From Saccharomonospora cyanea NA-134 (GTDB lineage: Bacteria; Actinomycetota; Actinomycetes; Mycobacteriales; Pseudonocardiaceae): 64,000 bases of DNA. Position 1 is the first letter of the stretch; each line of letters opens with the position of its first letter. Below the pieces are notes generated by a model. That model saw only the letters and a program-made list of their open reading frames with translations. It was not told where the DNA came from and ran no database searches. The stretch lies in NCBI RefSeq assembly GCF_000244975.1, contig NZ_CM001440.1, positions 4,820,325-4,884,324 of the forward strand, given 5' to 3'. A program made the position numbers and the translations under genes. Below, piece by piece: positions 36,958 to 45,114 of this stretch.

Positions 36958-39900
36958 CGGCTCTCCTCCCTGGCGAGGCGGCGGGTGAAGTCGGCGTAGG
37001 CGGCACGCATTTCCTGCTCGCGGTCCACGGGCGTGATCGGGGCTTCGTAGCGGTCGAGCAGGTCGCCGCAGTCCTCCCCATTGAGGTAGGCCTGGAGCAG
37101 CTTGAAGTCCTCGGGCCGCTGCTTGACGCCGTGCGCGTGGTGATCCTTGGCGATCTTGCGGCCGAGGTTGTCGAAGTACATGTTGTACTCGTACTTGCGC
37201 AGCACGGCGAACTGCCCGCGATACATGAGGCAAAGCTGGTCGGCGGTGAGCCCGAGCATGATGGCCACCAGCGCGTCGATCTCCACCAGCGCCGCCCGGC
37301 GTTCGAACTCGGACCGCAGCGGGGTCTCCATCGTCCACTCGCGCTTGGTGACGCCGAGCTTCGGCCAATCGGCGAACGGCCCGGTCCACGAGTCGTCGGC
37401 GAAGCCAGGTTCGTACAACTCCTCCCACAGCGGCGCGTAGTCGCGGGTAAGGCAGTTCAGGCGCAGCGTGCGGAGGAGGAGGTACGGAGCGGCGCGGTGG
37501 TCGAGGGGCGCGGGGAAGCGACGTATGAACTCGTTGTAGATGTTAGCTTTTCCGCTGACTTTTACAAGATAGTCATAAACTATAGACGAAAGCAGGCCTA
37601 CTGCCAAACTGGTTTCCCTCATGGAATTAGCTGCAAGGCTATGCACACCCCCTGTGTGAGCGGGCCCTGGCGGAATAATTGCGGCGTGCAATGAACGCTC
37701 AAGCCCTTCCTGTGTCATCTTCCGCCAGGCGAGGCGGTAGTAGTCCGTGTACGGGCGGCCGTTCCATTGGGTGAGGCCCGCTTCGTAGCGGTCGCGTTCG
37801 CAAGCGCGCTGGTAGTTGGTACGCGGGATCACCCGCTCCGGCAACTCCTCAAGATCCCAGTCGGAATAGTCGAGGTTGCTCTTGCAGTTCTCGTTCGGTT
37901 CCTTGGCGAACGGTGTCGCGACGGAGAACTGCGGCCCTTGCAGGATCACCTCGCCCCATTCGGACGCGTACTCGGTGCGCCACTCGATGTACCCGTCCTC
38001 CTTCGCGCCTTTCTCGTGCCATCCGCTCGTCCACTCGTAGTCCAGAGCAGTCATTCGGGCTCGTTGATCGGAGACAGCGGCCAACGCTTCAAGTTGCTCA
38101 CTCGTGCCCGGTCGCAGCAGGCGAGCTTGCGCGGCGGGTGTTCCCGGTGCGTCGAAGAGCGCGGCCCATTGGGCCAGAGTCTGTTCGGTGATCTCCACTA
38201 CCCGGGAGGCGTGGGGTCGCAGGTCCCAGCCGCCGGCCGGGTACTGGATACCCGGTGCATCACCGGAGCCGTCGTGCTCCAAGGAACCTTCGAGCGTTGA
38301 GGGTGTCAGCAGGTTCGCGACCTGCAAGAACCGAATGGCGCTCGCAGCACCGTAGATATGAACACCGTAGATCGTGTGATGGTCAACGTCGGCGAAGAGC
38401 TGTGCTTCGTTGATGAACTGCCAGTGACGCCTGAGTCGCTTGTATGTCTCAGCCCGTAGCTTGCCGGCCTTCGGGTCGGTGAAGTGACTCTCCGGGTGTA
38501 ACAATCCAACGATGCCCGTCGCTCGCATCGAGCGCCAGGAACGTTCCATGAAGCTCGTGTAGAGATTGGTCTGGACTCCCGACAGGATCGGATGCTCGAC
38601 AGGTGAGCCGAGGTGCTCGTTCAACCCCGACCAGGACGCGAGTTCCCCGAGGTACTGCCGTTCGGCTCCCGGCTTGGCCAGTACCTCCGCACGGCGCTTC
38701 CGGAAGGTCGCGTCGGGGATCTTGTCCTGCAACACGAAGAACGGTTCGAACTCCGCGAGTGTCTCGTCGTCCTTCCACGTCGGCCGCACCCACGGCGGGT
38801 TACCGAGTTGCAGGTCGAACCCGCCTCGGCTGAACACCTGCGCGAAGTCCAGTTCCCAGTGGAAGAACGCCTCCTGCCGCACGATCTCCCGCACCACGCC
38901 GAGCCACCGATGCTCGGTGTGCAACGTGGTGACGTCGCGCATGAGGTAGTACGTCTTCTCCAGATCGTCCACATCGGCAAGTTCGTGAAAACCGTCGACG
39001 GTCTCGATGAACTCCACCTGGTTGCCCGGTGCCGCCTTGCCCGCCACGCCGAGCAGGCCCTCCAGCGTGGTGAGCCACTGACCGAGGTCGGGCGGTTCGA
39101 CGTCCGTGGTCACCGGCCAGAAGAACAGCGCACACCAGGCGTCCATCGCCAGCCGCAGCCGCTGGTACGGACCTTCCGGATCACGCAGTCTGTTCTCGAC
39201 CTCTTCCCGGCTCACCGCCGCGCTCTCCTGCGGCAGGTCCGCGCCCCACACGTCGATGCTGCGCGCCACCTCGCGTTCGCTGATCTCCAGCCTGCGCCGG
39301 GTCAGCTCCCACAGCCGTTCCACCCGCCGCGCGAGGCCCCGCAGGCGTTCGATCTCCTGCTTGCTCGGCTTGCGGGTGACGGCCTTGTACCACTCCTTGA
39401 GCCGCGCCACCTTCTCCGGCGCGAGCTCCTTGGCCTGCTTGGCGTCCTTCACCGCACCCCACCCGGAGGCGGGCAACAGGAAGTGATGGATCTCGCCGTC
39501 GGCGATCGGCCCCTCGGCCAGAGGGCGGTCGGTCGGCACGGTCTTGAGCCAGCTCTGCTTCGCCCGCCCCAGCGACGTGAGGTCGTAGGTGGCGCGGCGC
39601 GCGCCGATCAGCGAGTTGCCGCGCTTGAGATGCAGACCGAACCACGGGGCGCGCAGGCCCTTGTGCATCACGTTCAACCACAGCGACACCTCCGCCAGCT
39701 CGCGGGCGGTGTCGTTCAAGTCCACGCCGTAACAGCGGTGCAGCGCCAGGTAGGCCTTCACCTTCTGCAGCTCGTCACGGTACGACTCCGGGTCGATCGT
39801 GGTGTCCAGCTCGCGTTGCCGCCGCTTCAGGTACTCGTCGGCGAGCTGGTTGATCGCCTCGTTGAGGAACGCGCCACTGCCCATGGCGGGCTCACACACC

Positions 39901-41615
39901 CGGTAGTCGAGGAGGTCGCGCGCGGGCGTGTCGTCGTCGATCAGCTCGGCCAGCGAGTGCTTCACCACCGTGCGGGTCAGCACCTCCGGCGTGTAGTACG
40001 AGGCGCTGCGCTGCCGGTCGCGGCCCGAAAGGCGGTAGACGAACGTGCCCGCCGGGTGCACGACGAAACTCTTCTCACCGGTCAGCGGGTCCTCCCGCCG
40101 CACCACATGCTTCTCGTCGTACTCGCCCAGCTTCTCGCGCTCCACCAGCCACGTGCCCTTGGCCGGATCACCGTCCTTGGCGAGCTCCACCAGCTCCCGC
40201 TCGGCGATGAAACCGCTGTAGGCCATCAGCCCCTCGTACACCGCGCCGAGCTGGTTGATGCCCAACTGCGCGTACGACACGTAACCCGCCTGGCCGCCCT
40301 TGCGCTTCGACGGCTTCGACAACAGCAGCAGCGCCAGCACCCGCTGCAACACCGCGTTGCTCAAATCCACGTTGTCGATGTGGTAGGCGTGCCGCCGATC
40401 GAACAGGTCGGCCCGCAGCGGCTCGAACACCAGGCCGTCGCTGTCGGCCTCGCCCGCGTGATGACCGGTGTTGACCAGGTTGAACAGCAGCCGCAGCGAG
40501 TCGTGCAGGTGGTGGCCGTCGCGCGAGGGACCGGTGAGCGGGCGCAGGATCAGCTCCCGCAGCCGGTCGAGGCCGTAGCCGACGTCGTAGTCCGGGTCCC
40601 CGGCCGGGAGGATGCCCAGCTCCGGCCGCGCCTCCGCATACAGCAGGAACAGGATGCGGTAGAGGAACCGCAGCGACTGCGTGGTGAGCTCGCGCGGCAA
40701 CTCGGGGATGCCCTCCACCGGCTCACCCTTGGCGCGCCGCTGCCGGATCACCTCGTTGGCGATCAGCTCCACCGACACCCGCAGGCCCTCCCGCAGGTCC
40801 TCGCTCACGCCCACCGCGTGCTTGACGGAGTCGTCGGAGAACTCGCCGAGCAGGCTGTGCCCGTCCTCCGAGGGCAGGAGCACGTCCGCCGACACCAGAC
40901 CGGCGATCCACGCGAGTTCACCGGCGGCCTTGTCGTCGCCACGCGACAACGCGGTGTCGAGGTCGAACGCCAGGTACCTGCCCTCAGCCCAACGCTCTAC
41001 ATCGGACAACACCAGCCAGCCACCCGCCAGCACCAGCACGAAGCGGGGAGCGTGCTCGGTGAGAAAGAGCTGCTGCACCGCCTTGCCGACCGACTCAACC
41101 TCATCCACTTTGGATGCTTCGGTGCTTCCGCTGCGGACCCGGACGGGAGCGAGCAAGGCACCCTGCCGATCGGTGATCCTTCCAGGATGCTCGGGGTCCT
41201 CCTCGGCGACGGCTCCGAACAGGTCGTCGACGTCATCCACCGGAACCGCCTGGAGCACGTGCAGGGCCTCACCCGACGGCGACTGCGCGCGGGCCAGCAA
41301 CGGCACCCACACCGGGGTTTCCGACCGCCGCGTCTCCAACTCGGTGGGCGCGGCTTCGAAACCCAGTGCCTTGAGCACGAGCGTGTGCAGCTCGGTGACG
41401 GCCTCGGCGTAACCGTCCTGGTGTGGTCGCGGGAGCGCGGCCTTGGCCGAGAGGAACCGCCCGGCCACCCCGGACAACGCCTTCAGCGGGCTGTGCTTGC
41501 CCCTGGTGGTGCGCTCCCGCCAGTCCTTCGTCAACTGCCGGAGCTTGCCGGGGAACGCTTCGGAGAGCCAGTGCGGCGACAGGAAGTCACCGACGTTGCG
41601 GATCGAGTCGTACAT
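36954..41615 (-). CDS. Eco57I/PglX-like adenine-specific DNA methyltransferase
   Basis: 1553 residues. N6-adenine methyltransferase motifs: YRVCEPAMGSGAFLNEAI (motif I, SAM binding, near 572) and LQLGNPPWVRPTW (motif IV, NPPW, near 938). About 360 residues separate them, more than usual. The N-terminal 500 residues are helical and resemble the N-terminal region of BREX PglX and DISARM DrmMI proteins. The C-terminal third should hold target recognition. No PD-(D/E)xK motif is obvious. It presumably marks host DNA so that the locus spares self. A block of roughly 100 bp at 37541-37640 falls to about 43% GC, unlike the rest of the gene. It begins 28 nt after the SNF2 gene. Confidence 0.87.
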   Translation of the reverse strand: MYDSIRNVGDFLSPHWLSEAFPGKLRQLTKDWRERTTRGKHSPLKALSGVAGRFLSAKAALPRPHQDGYAEAVTELHTLVLKALGFEAAPTELETRRSETPVWVPLLARAQSPSGEALHVLQAVPVDDVDDLFGAVAEEDPEHPGRITDRQGALLAPVRVRSGSTEASKVDEVESVGKAVQQLFLTEHAPRFVLVLAGGWLVLSDVERWAEGRYLAFDLDTALSRGDDKAAGELAWIAGLVSADVLLPSEDGHSLLGEFSDDSVKHAVGVSEDLREGLRVSVELIANEVIRQRRAKGEPVEGIPELPRELTTQSLRFLYRILFLLYAEARPELGILPAGDPDYDVGYGLDRLRELILRPLTGPSRDGHHLHDSLRLLFNLVNTGHHAGEADSDGLVFEPLRADLFDRRHAYHIDNVDLSNAVLQRVLALLLLSKPSKRKGGQAGYVSYAQLGINQLGAVYEGLMAYSGFIAERELVELAKDGDPAKGTWLVEREKLGEYDEKHVVRREDPLTGEKSFVVHPAGTFVYRLSGRDRQRSASYYTPEVLTRTVVKHSLAELIDDDTPARDLLDYRVCEPAMGSGAFLNEAINQLADEYLKRRQRELDTTIDPESYRDELQKVKAYLALHRCYGVDLNDTARELAEVSLWLNVMHKGLRAPWFGLHLKRGNSLIGARRATYDLTSLGRAKQSWLKTVPTDRPLAEGPIADGEIHHFLLPASGWGAVKDAKQAKELAPEKVARLKEWYKAVTRKPSKQEIERLRGLARRVERLWELTRRRLEISEREVARSIDVWGADLPQESAAVSREEVENRLRDPEGPYQRLRLAMDAWCALFFWPVTTDVEPPDLGQWLTTLEGLLGVAGKAAPGNQVEFIETVDGFHELADVDDLEKTYYLMRDVTTLHTEHRWLGVVREIVRQEAFFHWELDFAQVFSRGGFDLQLGNPPWVRPTWKDDETLAEFEPFFVLQDKIPDATFRKRRAEVLAKPGAERQYLGELASWSGLNEHLGSPVEHPILSGVQTNLYTSFMERSWRSMRATGIVGLLHPESHFTDPKAGKLRAETYKRLRRHWQFINEAQLFADVDHHTIYGVHIYGAASAIRFLQVANLLTPSTLEGSLEHDGSGDAPGIQYPAGGWDLRPHASRVVEITEQTLAQWAALFDAPGTPAAQARLLRPGTSEQLEALAAVSDQRARMTALDYEWTSGWHEKGAKEDGYIEWRTEYASEWGEVILQGPQFSVATPFAKEPNENCKSNLDYSDWDLEELPERVIPRTNYQRACERDRYEAGLTQWNGRPYTDYYRLAWRKMTQEGLERSLHAAIIPPGPAHTGGVHSLAANSMRETSLAVGLLSSIVYDYLVKVSGKANIYNEFIRRFPAPLDHRAAPYLLLRTLRLNCLTRDYAPLWEELYEPGFADDSWTGPFADWPKLGVTKREWTMETPLRSEFERRAALVEIDALVAIMLGLTADQLCLMYRGQFAVLRKYEYNMYFDNLGRKIAKDHHAHGVKQRPEDFKLLQAYLNGEDCGDLLDRYEAPITPVDREQEMRAAYADFTRRLAREESR

Positions 41616-41643
41616 GCCTTGCCGTGCCTTTCGTGGGTCCGCG

Positions 41644-44523
41644 TCACGCCGTCCGGTGGTCGGGGACGATCAACCCCACCACGCGCACGAACGGCTCGCC
41701 TGCGGCGGCGAGTGAGTCGATGAGCCCGGAAACCTCGTCGCGGGTGCTGGTGACGTCGTCCTTGCGCTTGGAGCCACCCGCCTGCTCCACCACGAACAGC
41801 GCCTGCTGCTCCCAGCGCGACAACCGCCTGCGGTGCTCGTCGAGGCGCTCCAACAGGGTGCTCTCGGCCTCGTGCCGGTGTCGGCGCAGGTCCTGTGTCG
41901 CGGCCGCCACCGCGTCGGGCACGAGAGGTTGCAACCTCTCGATCCAGTCGGCCACTCCACCCGGGTTGCGGGCGTGCTCCTTCAGCCCGGCGCGCTCCAG
42001 CGCTTCCCGCAGGTCACCGACCTCGGGGGCGTGCGGCAGGCCGGTGATCGCGCCCCAGCGGGTCAGCACCGGCTGCCCGAGGGAGTTCGCCCACGTCGCC
42101 TGGGTCAGGAACACCGGTTCCGGCACCGGCGCGGCCATCACGGGGGCCTGGTTGCGCCCGAACCGGGCGAGTGCCCTGCTCGTCGCCCACTCCAGTACCG
42201 GATGACTCGGAGCCAGGTAACCGACGTCCGGCCACAGGGTCTTGCCCTCCGCGCGTGCCCGGGCCAGCCGCTGCTCGGCGAACCGGCGCTGGGCCGACAC
42301 CCGGATGCGCCGGGACACCTCCCTGTCGCGCAGGTAGCTGTCCGGCAGGTCCCGCAGCCGTTCGGCCAGGTCCGCGGGCGTGTCGAACGCGAGCAGATCC
42401 GTGTCCTCGTCCCGGTGGATGTCCAGCCGCCCTGGGCTGTCCGTGATCTCGTGCAACGCCTCGGCGAGGAAGTTGTCGTCGTCGTCGAACAGGGTGCTGC
42501 GAGGCGCGGTCGGCACCGGCGGATCGTCGGCGTGCTCGCCACCCGTGGCGAGCAAGGCGGCGAACGGGTTCACCTCCTCCGGCTCCTTGATCGCGGTGTC
42601 GAGGTCCTTGTCCTGCTGGAGGAACTCCATGATCCTGTCCTCCTCGATGTCCGCGTCGCGGACGTCGAGCAGTGCCCCGGCGTCGCCCAGTGCCTGGTTG
42701 GCGGCGTGCTCCTTCTCCAGCAGCTTGGTCACCACCCGCAGATCGCTCACCGTGTCGGCGTTGTGCGAGGTCAGCGCGAGCGCCGCGATACGCGGCTCGT
42801 GCTCCTGCAGGTAGCGGTCGATACGGCCGTTGCGCTGCTGGATCCGGATGAAGCTCCACGGCAGGTCGTAGTGCACCAACTGGTGACACTGGCGGTGCAG
42901 GTTCAACCCCTCGGAGGCCATGTCGCTGGCCAGCAGGATGCGCAGCGGGCTGGTCTCCAGCGCGAAGTCCTCCACCACCTGCTGCACGTCCCTGTCGTTG
43001 AGCTGCGCGTGGAGCAGCTCAACGGCCCTCTCTGGCAGCCGGAGCCTGCGGCGCAGCTCGTCACGCAACCACTCCAGGGTCTGGATGCGTTCGGAGAACA
43101 CCACGACCCTCGTGTCGCTCCCCTTGCCAACACCGATGTCGGCGAGGTGTTCCAGCAGCGCGTCGAGCTTCGCCGCGCCCCGCCGCTCCGCCGCCTCGGC
43201 GAGCTCGTCGAGCCGTCGCAGCGCCGCCACCTCGGCCGCGCCGTCAGCCCTCGCACCCAACGTCTTCACCCTGCGGCGAATGCTCTCCCGCAGCGCCCGG
43301 GGCGAAGACAGGAAAGCCTTGAACAGGGTCCACGGGAACAGGGTCTTGCCCCGGCCCGTCACCGGTGCCTGCCCGGCAGGCGGGCGGAGCCAGGTGTGCG
43401 TGAGCTCCTCCAACACGGCCTGCTCCTCGGCCGTCGGGTCCACCGGGACTATTTCCGGGTCACGCCGGGGCGCCCACCGGTGCCCGACCTCCAGCTTCAC
43501 GTCGGGCGAGTTGCGGTGCCTGCGGACGTAGAGGTGCTCGATGTCGGAGGCCTTGTAGTCCTTCGGGTCGGCGATGGCCGCCGGGTCCAGCAGCCCGATC
43601 AGCTCGGCGAACGACTCTCGCTTGCCGTTGTGCGGAGTGGCGCTGGCCAGGATGAGAGCGTCGGTCTGGCGGGCCAGCAGGCGGGCCAGGTCGTTGTTCT
43701 GGGTGCCCTTGTTGATGAGGTTGTGGCACTCGTCGATCACCACGACGTCCCAGCGGTGGCCCGACAGGTGATGCTGGTAGCGCGCCGGGTTCTTCAACGT
43801 GTCGATCGAGACGATCACACGCTTGTAGTAGCTGAAGGGGTTGCGCGTAGCGGGCAGCGTCTGCCGCACCTTCTGGATACCGTCCGAGTCGAGCCGCACC
43901 AGCGGGATCGAGTAGCGCGTCCACATCTCGCGCTGGAACTGCTCCAGCACCGCGCGAGGGGTCACCACGAGGATACGGTCACCACGACCGCGTTCGATGA
44001 GCTCGGTGAGCAGGATGCCGATCTCCAGCGTCTTGCCCAGCCCCACCGCGTCCCCGATCAGGATGCGCGGGCGCAGGTTCGACAGTGCCTGGTGCGCGGG
44101 CCGGAGCTGGTACTCCATCGGGTCGGCCAGGCCACGGTGCCCGGCCACGATGCGAGTGTCGGTGGCCGGGGTCGGGCTCTGCCGCAACAGCGACTCCAGC
44201 CACAACCGTGAGCTGCGGAAACCCGGGCTCTCGTCGGGGACCAGCTCGGTGCGGCGGGGGTCCAGCACTTCGATGGTGTCCAGAGAGCTGTAGAAGACGG
44301 CGTCCTGGTCGCGCACCAGCTCCGATGCTCCCGTTGCCTCCACACGCAGGTCGCCGCGCGCGGTGCGGCGCACCGAGCGCACCAGCCACTCCTCGTCGCG
44401 GACGACGATCTGGGAGCCGGCCGCGATGTCGGCCTCGTTCTTCTCCGGACCCTGCACAAGCTCTGTCACGCACGTGAGGCTAGTGGCGGAGGCCAGACGG
44501 GAAATGTCGTGCTGTTGGCTCAC
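41644..44523 (-). CDS. SNF2/RapA-type SF2 helicase (DrmD-like)
   Basis: Up to 959 residues. Walker A GDAVGLGKTLEIGILL at 157-172, DECH box VVIDECHNL at 262-270, SAT motif LILASATPHNGK at 290-301, and the C-terminal lobe VVVFSERIQTLEWL, LLASDMASEGLNLHRQ and IQQRNGRIDRY. The layout resembles RapA and DISARM DrmD, which are dsDNA translocases. It is the first gene of the minus-strand defence unit. The GTG at 44523 has no ribosome binding site; a GTG at 44469 with TAGCCT seven bases upstream would be a leaderless start and is at least as likely. The adjoining methyltransferase gene is the usual DrmD neighbour in class 1 DISARM. Confidence 0.87.
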   Translation of the reverse strand: MSQQHDISRLASATSLTCVTELVQGPEKNEADIAAGSQIVVRDEEWLVRSVRRTARGDLRVEATGASELVRDQDAVFYSSLDTIEVLDPRRTELVPDESPGFRSSRLWLESLLRQSPTPATDTRIVAGHRGLADPMEYQLRPAHQALSNLRPRILIGDAVGLGKTLEIGILLTELIERGRGDRILVVTPRAVLEQFQREMWTRYSIPLVRLDSDGIQKVRQTLPATRNPFSYYKRVIVSIDTLKNPARYQHHLSGHRWDVVVIDECHNLINKGTQNNDLARLLARQTDALILASATPHNGKRESFAELIGLLDPAAIADPKDYKASDIEHLYVRRHRNSPDVKLEVGHRWAPRRDPEIVPVDPTAEEQAVLEELTHTWLRPPAGQAPVTGRGKTLFPWTLFKAFLSSPRALRESIRRRVKTLGARADGAAEVAALRRLDELAEAAERRGAAKLDALLEHLADIGVGKGSDTRVVVFSERIQTLEWLRDELRRRLRLPERAVELLHAQLNDRDVQQVVEDFALETSPLRILLASDMASEGLNLHRQCHQLVHYDLPWSFIRIQQRNGRIDRYLQEHEPRIAALALTSHNADTVSDLRVVTKLLEKEHAANQALGDAGALLDVRDADIEEDRIMEFLQQDKDLDTAIKEPEEVNPFAALLATGGEHADDPPVPTAPRSTLFDDDDNFLAEALHEITDSPGRLDIHRDEDTDLLAFDTPADLAERLRDLPDSYLRDREVSRRIRVSAQRRFAEQRLARARAEGKTLWPDVGYLAPSHPVLEWATSRALARFGRNQAPVMAAPVPEPVFLTQATWANSLGQPVLTRWGAITGLPHAPEVGDLREALERAGLKEHARNPGGVADWIERLQPLVPDAVAAATQDLRRHRHEAESTLLERLDEHRRRLSRWEQQALFVVEQAGGSKRKDDVTSTRDEVSGLIDSLAAAGEPFVRVVGLIVPDHRTA

Positions 44524-44580
44524 GCTGGTGTGTCGTCCCGGAAGCCGAAAGTGCTACAGCTCCCACATCCGGCCGCGTTC

Positions 44581-44586
44581 TATCGT
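44581..44586 (+). promoter_or_regulatory. Putative -10 box TATCGT of EVE-domain gene
   Basis: TATCGT, six bases, then GTG at 44593. It lies in the short divergent gap facing the SNF2 helicase gene. Confidence 0.45.
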
Positions 44587-44592
44587 TCGCAG

Positions 44593-45114
44593 GTGGCCGA
44601 TTATCTGCTCGTCATCGGAGACCGCGAGGCCCTCGGATGGCTGCTCACCGAACAGCGCATGGCGTTTCCCGACCTGCGACGGTCGGAAGTACGCGCACTC
44701 TCGCCGGGCGACACGCTCTTCCTCTACACGACCAGAGGGTGCTTCAAGAACCCCACGCGGGACCGGGGCCGTGTCATCGCCGCCGGGACCGCGACAAGCG
44801 CGGTGACACCTTTGGAGGAGCCGGTACGGGTTGGTGGTCGAACCTTTCCGGTCGGCTGCGACGTCACGTTCTCCACAGCGGCTCCCTGGGGACACGGGGT
44901 CGAGCTGGGGACGCTCGTCGACGGACTCGACGCCTTCGCCGGGACGGGCCAGGCGTGGAGTATCCGGCTGCGACGCCCACTCGTCGCGCTCAGCGGTGGC
45001 GACGCCACGCTACTCCGGCGCCGTCTCGACGCCGTTCCGCCACAACCGCTCGCGGACGTCCTGGCACCATACGCGCGGTGGTGGAACACACCGAGACGTG
45101 AAGGAGACAGGTGA
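44593..45114 (+). CDS. EVE/PUA-like domain protein
   Basis: About 173 residues. The opening (VADYLLVIGDREALGWLLTE, then SPGDTLFLYTTRGCF and GRVIAAGTATS) has the pattern of the EVE/PUA-like fold: a W/Y-lined pocket formed by strands after a GD(x)L turn. EVE domains read modified bases in DNA or RNA and often accompany restriction and methyltransferase genes. The GTG at 44593 is supported by a leaderless-type -10; an ATG-type start at 44509 would add 28 residues. The stop overlaps the kinase gene start (GTGA), so the two proteins are coupled. It is divergent from the defence operon with a gap under 125 bp. Confidence 0.68.
   Translation: MADYLLVIGDREALGWLLTEQRMAFPDLRRSEVRALSPGDTLFLYTTRGCFKNPTRDRGRVIAAGTATSAVTPLEEPVRVGGRTFPVGCDVTFSTAAPWGHGVELGTLVDGLDAFAGTGQAWSIRLRRPLVALSGGDATLLRRRLDAVPPQPLADVLAPYARWWNTPRREGDR

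Noticed and set aside
36958-37428. Longer N-terminus for the DUF262 protein
   Set aside because: It is out of frame inside the methyltransferase gene, and the ATG at 36957 has a strong Shine-Dalgarno.
36954-41615. BREX because of the PglX-like methylase
   Set aside because: No PglZ, BrxC/PglY, BrxA or BrxB gene is present in the window.
38613-41723. Long open frames opposite the defence genes (also opposite otsB, metE and others)
   Set aside because: They mirror codon bias of the true genes in very GC-rich DNA and contain low-complexity Arg/Pro/His-rich sequence without domains.
25023-44523. Naming the locus DISARM
   Set aside because: Only the SNF2 helicase and methylase fit class 1 DISARM. 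Separate drmA, drmB and the phospholipase-D-type drmC are not seen, and the DUF262-DUF1524, ParB-like and UvrD-type genes are foreign to it.
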